Below the pieces are notes generated by a model. That model saw only the letters and a list, made by a program, of their open reading frames with translations, was not told the origin of the DNA and ran no database searches. Position numbers and translations under genes: made by a program. Below, one piece after another: positions 5,953 through 10,661 of a stretch of DNA of 10,661 nt; position 1 is the stretch's first letter, and each line of letters begins with the position of its first letter. Source of the DNA: Bacteroidota bacterium (lineage in GTDB: Bacteria > Bacteroidota > Bacteroidia > Bacteroidales > UBA1556); contig QNXT01000233.1 in NCBI GenBank assembly GCA_003973505.1, forward strand, positions 1 through 10,661, written 5' to 3'.

Positions 5953-7539
5953 TTATAATGCTAATTCTTGAATATATCCTTGATAATAAATAGTAAATTT
6001 CTCCAAATCTTCGTTGAAGTACTGATTGTAAAATTTTACACTAAACTCTCTTTGATTGACACTAATCACCTTATAGTAAGATAGTGTGCCATCTTTTTTT
6101 ACTACGTTTATGTACATTAATTGGGCTGATCCAATATGATACTGGTCAAAATTTAGAATGCTTATTTTAACGTTATTTCCTTTGATTTCGCATTCGAAAT
6201 TTTTCTGAACGGGCTTCTTTTTCTTGCTAATAACGTAGTAGGCTTGTGGAATGCCAAACCCATGAGCGTAGTCGAAGTAGGGGTAAAGGTGACCCGACTT
6301 TTCGATTAAATGGAAAAGATCCATATTTTTAATTCCCGGATTTGCTTGTAAAGCACAAGCGGCAAAGCCTGCGATAAGCGGACTGGCAAAAGAGGTGCCA
6401 TCTACTTCTATTTCAAGACCATCAGGATTGGCAACTATGGCAGTGCCAAAGGCGCAAACATTGGGTTTCATGCGTCCATCGGCTGTGGGGCCATAGGAAC
6501 TAAATGAAATATGATAGTCATCACTGGGAGAAATGCCGCCTACAGCCAGCACACTATCTGCGTCGGCAGGAGTGCCAATAATAAACCATCGACTATCACC
6601 ATCGTTACCCGCAGCATTCACCACTAATATTCCTTTGCGAGCCGCCATATTCCCGGCTCGTGCTACCAGACTTTTTTTTCCATCCATATCAGAACGAAAA
6701 TATCGGTCTTTTGTATAGCCCAATGAGCTATTAATAATATCGGCACCCATTTTATCTGCCCACTCAACGGCCATAAGCCAGTTTTTTTCTTCAGAGTAGG
6801 GTTCTCTTAATACCTCGGTTTTAGCTAAAAGAAATTCAGCTTCTGTGGCTAAACCATATTTTGCTGTATCTCCATCTTGAATTATTTGCCCTCCAATATT
6901 CGACATTACTTCGGTACCATGTGCTATAGAGTAAAATACAAACTTTTTGTTTTTTGTAAAATCCCATGTGTCAATCAAGCGATGCTCATCTCGTATCGAT
7001 TGGAAAGCCGGACTTGTATCCACTCCTGGAAAACCACCGTCAAAAATGGCAATTCGCACTCCCTTTCCTCGATAACCACCTTTTTCAAAATCGTCTTTCC
7101 CAAGAATATCGAGCTGTTTTCGACGAAGGTTGTAGTGTTCCATGCTTTTGTCACAGCCTTTTATTGATGCAGAAATAGCATAATACTCCATGGGTTCAAT
7201 TTGTTTAACAAAAGAGAGTTTTTGCAACTGCATGATTTGTTCGTTGGTCGCCTTTACAGCCAATGCATTAAACCATCGTGTTTGTCCGGAAATGGAATCC
7301 ACTATATTGCTTACCGTTTTTACATAGGTTTCATTTAAGGGCCAATCGCTGGGGTCATTTAGAGGTACATTATTTCTTATTCTTCGCTCTATTGCCTTAT
7401 TGTCGAAGTATTCATAAGGGTTGAAATGCACATCCTTTTTATCGGAGAAAAAGACCCAATAGGCATTTTGAGCAGTCGCTATTTTACTAATACTTAGTGC
7501 TAAAATGATAATTAGTAAGGGTAAGTAGTTTTTCTTCAT
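5953..7539 (-). CDS. Secreted subtilisin-family (S8) serine protease
   Basis: From the ATG at 7539 this is a 528-residue protein with signal peptide MKKNYLPLLIIILALSISKI-ATAQ (1-24). Residues 25-125 resemble an I9-type propeptide (YWVFFSDKKDVHFNPY; FNALAVKATNEQIMQLQKL). The catalytic domain (about 155-440) has a full triad: D167 in RIAIFDGGF, H207 in AHGTEVMSNIGG and S383 in DGTSFASP, with oxyanion-hole N312 in VNAAGND. A beta-rich C-terminal domain (about 445-528) ends in GYIQELAL; it is not a recognisable T9SS sorting domain, so the route across the outer membrane, if any, is unclear. An in-frame ATG at 7638 would add 33 residues, but it would bury the signal peptide, overlap the divergent gene and include the predicted promoter, so I reject it. 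The barrel protein gene follows after 2 bp. Activity as a periplasmic or surface endopeptidase follows from the family; the substrate is unknown. Confidence 0.92.
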   Translation of the reverse strand: MKKNYLPLLIIILALSISKIATAQNAYWVFFSDKKDVHFNPYEYFDNKAIERRIRNNVPLNDPSDWPLNETYVKTVSNIVDSISGQTRWFNALAVKATNEQIMQLQKLSFVKQIEPMEYYAISASIKGCDKSMEHYNLRRKQLDILGKDDFEKGGYRGKGVRIAIFDGGFPGVDTSPAFQSIRDEHRLIDTWDFTKNKKFVFYSIAHGTEVMSNIGGQIIQDGDTAKYGLATEAEFLLAKTEVLREPYSEEKNWLMAVEWADKMGADIINSSLGYTKDRYFRSDMDGKKSLVARAGNMAARKGILVVNAAGNDGDSRWFIIGTPADADSVLAVGGISPSDDYHISFSSYGPTADGRMKPNVCAFGTAIVANPDGLEIEVDGTSFASPLIAGFAACALQANPGIKNMDLFHLIEKSGHLYPYFDYAHGFGIPQAYYVISKKKKPVQKNFECEIKGNNVKISILNFDQYHIGSAQLMYINVVKKDGTLSYYKVISVNQREFSVKFYNQYFNEDLEKFTIYYQGYIQELAL

Positions 7540-7598
7540 ACTTTTATGATATATGTTGTAAAAGTGTAAATATGATGCAGGTATTTGTTTAGTTGAAT

Positions 7599-7615
7599 TA
7601 CCTTCGCCAAAGGTA
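7599..7615. promoter_or_regulatory. Inverted repeat TACCTT-N5-AAGGTA, possible operator
   Basis: Six-bp arms at 7599-7604 and 7610-7615 flank a 5-bp spacer. The repeat overlaps the predicted -7 box and start point of the protease promoter and lies 17 bp upstream of the divergent DUF2461 start. The location suits an operator able to affect both genes; function is unproven. Confidence 0.35.
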
Positions 7616-7638
7616 TTAAAAGAATTGATTAATGACAA
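7608..7638 (-). promoter_or_regulatory. Predicted promoter of the protease/barrel unit
   Basis: On the minus strand, TTG (7638-7636), a 20-bp spacer and TACCTTTG (7615-7608) match the known Bacteroidota vegetative promoter (TTG, 17-23 bp, TAnnTTTG). Transcription would begin near 7601, leaving a leader of about 60 nt before the ATG at 7539. The -33 element lies within the first codons of the divergent gene. Confidence 0.55.
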
Positions 7639-8321
7639 TGTTGAAAAAAGAAAGAAAGCAAATATTTGATTTTCTGGGAAAACTCATAGAAAATAATAAT
7701 CGAGATTGGTTTTTAGCTCATAAAGCTGATTATGATTTGATGCGAAAAAATCTGGAACAGCTTGTAATTGGTTTAGCGGAAGGTTTATCACATGTTGAAA
7801 CGGGATTTAATTTTACAAAATCAACCGATTATACTTTCCGTATTTATCGTGATGTGCGATTTTCGAAAGACAAGAGTCCTTATAAAAACCACATTGGAAT
7901 TTATTTGATAAATGGAGGAAGAAAATCGCCAATGGCGGGCTATTATGTGCATCTACAACCTGGCTCAAGTTTTGTGGCTGGGGGTGTTTTTCGTCCTGAG
8001 AGTAAAATTTTACGAGCCATTCGTGATGAGATTTATTTCAATACAAAAGGATTTGAGAGCATTGTTGAGTCTGAAAATTTCAAGGAATTGTTTGGTGAAC
8101 TTTGGCCTGAGGATAGACTGAAAAGAATTCCTCGGGATTTTCCTAAGGATGCTAAGTCAGGAGATTGGCTTAAGTATAAGTCTTTTATTGCAATGCATCA
8201 TTTTGAGGATAAGGATATTTTAGGAGATCATTTTATGGAAAAGACTTTTGAGTTATTTAAAGCATTAAAGCCATTTAATGATTTTTTGAATGAAGCGATT
8301 TTACTTTCGCAAGAGGATTAG
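7632..8321 (+). CDS. DUF2461 family protein
   Basis: This 229-residue protein belongs to DUF2461 (TIGR02453-type), a cytosolic family of unknown function widespread in bacteria. Landmarks are IFDFLGKLIENNNRDWFLAH (11-30), FRIYRDVRFSKDKSPYKNHIG (69-89), GYYVHLQPGSSFVAGGVFRP (103-122) and ILRAIRDEI (126-134). The length is normal and the domain is complete, with no signal peptide or membrane segment. The ATG at 7632 gives MTMLKKERK; an ATG at 7638 is an equally plausible start two codons later, and no clear ribosome-binding site decides between them. It is divergent from the protease gene and shares the short 92-bp control region. A bidirectional terminator follows. The family assignment is secure, but no enzymatic activity can be given. 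Confidence 0.9.
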   Translation: MTMLKKERKQIFDFLGKLIENNNRDWFLAHKADYDLMRKNLEQLVIGLAEGLSHVETGFNFTKSTDYTFRIYRDVRFSKDKSPYKNHIGIYLINGGRKSPMAGYYVHLQPGSSFVAGGVFRPESKILRAIRDEIYFNTKGFESIVESENFKELFGELWPEDRLKRIPRDFPKDAKSGDWLKYKSFIAMHHFEDKDILGDHFMEKTFELFKALKPFNDFLNEAILLSQED

Positions 8322-8332
8322 GTGGAAAAAAG

Positions 8333-8370
8333 AAAGCCCTTTCATTTTTGTTATAATGAAAGGGCTTTTT
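8333..8370. terminator. Bidirectional rho-independent terminator
   Basis: Perfect 14-bp arms (8333-8346 and 8355-8368, AAAGCCCTTTCATT and its complement) flank an 8-nt loop. On the plus strand the stem runs into TTTTT after GGGC; on the minus strand it is followed by a T-rich run (TTTCTTTTTTCC). It lies between the convergent DUF2461 gene (stop 8321) and the large surface-protein gene (stop 8388), and probably serves both. Confidence 0.92.
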
Positions 8371-8387
8371 ATTAATTGAAGGATTTT

Positions 8388-10661
8388 TTATTTATTCTTG
8401 AGTACGGTTAATGTACCATTATAAGTGTTTTCATGTCCAGCCACATTCGTAATCAATATAAAGTAATAAACGCCATCGGGAACATCGGTGTCACCCCAAT
8501 CATTATTATAATTGTTTGATTCAAATACTTTGTTTCCCCAACGGTTACGGATAACCAAAATAGAACCTTCATAGTTTTCCAAACCATCAATTACAAATTT
8601 GTCGTTATAGCCATCACCATTAGGTGTGATGATATTAGGAATTTCAAGAGTACAATCTAGGGATTTCATCTTAATTTCATCATGGCATCCATTATCAACA
8701 TCCACTGCAAGTGTATATTCACCAGGTGCAAGTTCATCGTGTTTGTAGAAATAACCATTAAATGGGGTGGCATCGCCATTAAGCGTCCAATTGTAAGAAT
8801 GCTGTATTCCACTGCCATCATCATTAACACTAACCGTTATTTGCTCGAAGCTACAAAAGTCAAGATCGCTACCTAAAAATCCAGGTTGGTAGATACTTAC
8901 ATTTATATCGTCGGTGGTAGTACAAGGCGAATTGGGGTCTATAGCCACAGTAACCGAATAGTTTCCAGGAGTTGTTACTACGAGTGAATCTGCTGTGCTA
9001 CCATCGCTCCATAAATATAAAAAAGGAGGGTTATGACCTGTATTACCAGCATGTAAAACAATTTGATCACTCACACAAGTGTCATTTCCTAAATCGACAT
9101 CTGCTAAATCATATTGCTCAACAACCAGCGTATCGCTATTTGAACAAGTTAGGTTGTTTTCTGTATAAGAAACGGTTGCAATATAGGTTCCTGATACATT
9201 GGTTTGTTGAATTGGTCCAGGATTTCCTGTATTCCAACTATAGCTTACTCCGGGTAAACTATTTGTGGCGTCAATATTTACGACTCCAAATCCACAAATT
9301 GTGGTGTCATTACCCAAATGAACTTCAGGTGTGGGAACGACACGCACATTTAATGTAGTATCATAAGTACATCCAAAATCATCAACTACGGTATAGGTGT
9401 AAGGGAAAGTACCTGAGTCGCTTGGCATTATCGTAATTTGACCACCATTATTGTAAATAATATCGCTTGTATTATTCCATGCTTCAGAGCTGATTGTAGG
9501 AGTATAATCCCAAGAAATTGGCAAAACAGAGTTTGCAAATTCAATACCCCAAGCAAAAATATAACCATTGTCTATTTGTAAATTATCGGTTACAGTAATT
9601 GTCCATGCACCATTTAATGGGCAACCAATCAAATTGCTGTAATTGGTTTCAGGAAGGTAAGTGACCGTTGGATAAGGGGCTGTTGCTGTTGAATTTGCAG
9701 GGTAACCAGTTGAAGGAGGTAGATAGCTTGCATTATTATATGTTGTCCCATTATTATCGGTGAAAGTATGTGAATAAGTACCATTGGCACCGAGCATAGT
9801 TATAGTTCCTGTAGGACTCCAAACATATTCATAACCCACTCCGGGAATGGGTTGAGCATTATTGTCAATGGGCTCTCCTAAGAAAGTTCCTCCACCTCCA
9901 GGATAGGATTTCAATGTGGCTGATTGACCACTTGGGCAAGTAATTGTAATATTTAAGTCCCCCAAATAACTATGCTCCATAGTTGCTTTTATTCCAAGTA
10001 TATCATATCCACTTTGTAAAACCTGACTTGGGCTAAATGCGGTAAATATTAAACTTGAAGTGTATGAAGCTCCAGATCCGTCAGGAAGGTAAGTTTGACC
10101 TGCTACATTTAATGAGGAGGTAGCATGCCACAATTGGGTAATGGCATCGCCAAATAAACTCGTGGTATCACCTTGGCATAAAGGATTTGAAATGACGCTT
10201 GTTGCATCCATATCAGGTTTTGTGCTTAAACGAACACGAATTTTGGGTATTTGTGATGAGAGGCAGCCATTACTGTCTAAAGCATATAAATTAACTTCAT
10301 AACCTTGGATGGTGTCATAAACAGTTGTTACTGTGATTGCCGTATCAAAAGTTCCATTACCCATATCCCAAATAAAATCAGTAGTTAAATCACTTTGGTG
10401 ATAAACCGAATCGTTTAGATTGTAAATACCTTCAGCAGTAATACTTACCGTGTCGCCAGGACAAATGTCGATATAATAAAATCCTGTGTCTAAATGAAAT
10501 GCAGGTGTGCTCGATTGTAATACAACCTCGAAATTTTGGCAAGGAAGTCCACAACTAACGGCTGCAGCCCAGCCCGCTCCACTACTTGCTGATGACCATT
10601 CTAATGTAAGACAACCCGCAGGGTTGAGAACTGAGGCTGTTACTATCATGCCTACAGGAGA
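8388..10661 (-). CDS. T9SS type B sorting domain (CHU_C) surface protein with PKD-like modules and a P domain, C-terminal part
   Basis: The frame is open to the right edge (first codons SPVG, then MIVTA), so the true N-terminus is outside the window; about 757 residues are visible, numbered here from the Met at 10649. In order: a PKD-like module (about 60-145, DFIWDMGNGTFDT); a proprotein-convertase P/Homo B domain (about 196-371) with MEHSYLGDLNITITCPSG and GAWTITVTDN; immunoglobulin-like modules, two opening with HLGNDTTIC (444-452) and DLGNDTC (519-525); and a gliding-motility-type C-terminal domain (671-753) with NIITPNGDGYNDKF, VIRNRWGNKVFES and DGVYYFILI. Type B sorting domains direct export by T9SS and surface attachment through partner PorP/SprF-like proteins in studied species. 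Paired cysteines are frequent. The function depends on the missing N-terminus; P domains often accompany proteases, but no protease domain is visible. The Met at 10649 is probably internal. Confidence 0.9.
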   Translation of the reverse strand, partial: SPVGMIVTASVLNPAGCLTLEWSSASSGAGWAAAVSCGLPCQNFEVVLQSSTPAFHLDTGFYYIDICPGDTVSITAEGIYNLNDSVYHQSDLTTDFIWDMGNGTFDTAITVTTVYDTIQGYEVNLYALDSNGCLSSQIPKIRVRLSTKPDMDATSVISNPLCQGDTTSLFGDAITQLWHATSSLNVAGQTYLPDGSGASYTSSLIFTAFSPSQVLQSGYDILGIKATMEHSYLGDLNITITCPSGQSATLKSYPGGGGTFLGEPIDNNAQPIPGVGYEYVWSPTGTITMLGANGTYSHTFTDNNGTTYNNASYLPPSTGYPANSTATAPYPTVTYLPETNYSNLIGCPLNGAWTITVTDNLQIDNGYIFAWGIEFANSVLPISWDYTPTISSEAWNNTSDIIYNNGGQITIMPSDSGTFPYTYTVVDDFGCTYDTTLNVRVVPTPEVHLGNDTTICGFGVVNIDATNSLPGVSYSWNTGNPGPIQQTNVSGTYIATVSYTENNLTCSNSDTLVVEQYDLADVDLGNDTCVSDQIVLHAGNTGHNPPFLYLWSDGSTADSLVVTTPGNYSVTVAIDPNSPCTTTDDINVSIYQPGFLGSDLDFCSFEQITVSVNDDGSGIQHSYNWTLNGDATPFNGYFYKHDELAPGEYTLAVDVDNGCHDEIKMKSLDCTLEIPNIITPNGDGYNDKFVIDGLENYEGSILVIRNRWGNKVFESNNYNNDWGDTDVPDGVYYFILITNVAGHENTYNGTLTVLKNK

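Noticed and set aside
6877..7178. Two overlapping plus-strand open frames
   Set aside because: Both are antisense to the catalytic domain of the S8 protease, whose motifs are intact.
7540..7638. N-terminal extension of the protease to the ATG at 7638
   Set aside because: The 33 extra residues would precede a clean signal peptide, overlap the divergent gene and include the predicted promoter; the ATG at 7539 is much better.
9100..9330. Repeated LGNDT-C segments as possible DNA repeats
   Set aside because: The similarity is at the protein level (starts of successive immunoglobulin-like modules); the DNA copies differ too much to be a recent duplication or a mobile repeat.
8972..9358. Plus-strand open frame of 128 codons
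   Set aside because: It lies wholly inside the T9SS surface-protein gene on the other strand, whose domains are clear; the translation has no recognisable features.

Overview
The window looks like chromosomal DNA of a member of the Bacteroidota, probably class Bacteroidia. It is AT-rich. Its right-hand gene ends in the gliding-motility-type (CHU_C, type B) sorting domain of the type IX secretion system (T9SS), which is essentially restricted to this phylum. Other supporting signs are Bacteroidota-style signal peptides ending before Ala-Gln, few recognisable Shine-Dalgarno sites, a sigma factor followed by a one-helix membrane protein, and one good match to the phylum's TTG / TAnnTTTG promoter. 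I cannot place it more narrowly. There are no rRNA or tRNA genes, insertion sequences, phage genes or CRISPR arrays.

Layout, left to right. (1) At 1-83 (minus) is the start of a cation-chloride cotransporter-like gene cut by the window edge. (2) At 306-1328 (plus) is an exported protein with a degenerate formylglycine-generating-enzyme fold and a lysine-rich tail; it converges on the next gene with 2 bp between stop codons. (3) At 3501-1331 (minus) is a two-gene unit: a lipoprotein of the class I glutamine amidotransferase / gamma-glutamyl hydrolase family, then a PlsC-type acyltransferase with C-terminal membrane segments. (4) At 4990-3601 (minus) is an ECF sigma factor and a one-helix membrane protein that is probably its anti-sigma factor, closed by a hairpin terminator that pairs fully only in the minus-strand RNA. 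(5) At 7539-5255 (minus) is a secreted subtilisin-family protease and, 2 bp later, a probable outer-membrane beta-barrel protein. (6) Divergent from the protease, 7632-8321 (plus) is a DUF2461 protein. (7) A bidirectional terminator at 8333-8370 separates it from the 3' part of a large T9SS cargo gene (8388-10661, minus), which carries PKD-like modules, a proprotein-convertase P domain and the type B sorting domain.

The common theme is the cell envelope: an exported FGE-like protein, a lipoprotein hydrolase, phospholipid acylation, a probable membrane-sensing sigma/anti-sigma pair, an exported protease, an outer-membrane barrel and a T9SS surface protein. I see no clear new multi-gene system. 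The best leads are the protease/barrel pair with its symmetrical promoter, the uncharacterised sigma/anti-sigma pair, and the pairing of a lipoprotein C26-type hydrolase with an acyltransferase. Several junctions are very tight (2, 2, 7 and 11 bp), and no gene-free stretch exceeds 300 bp.
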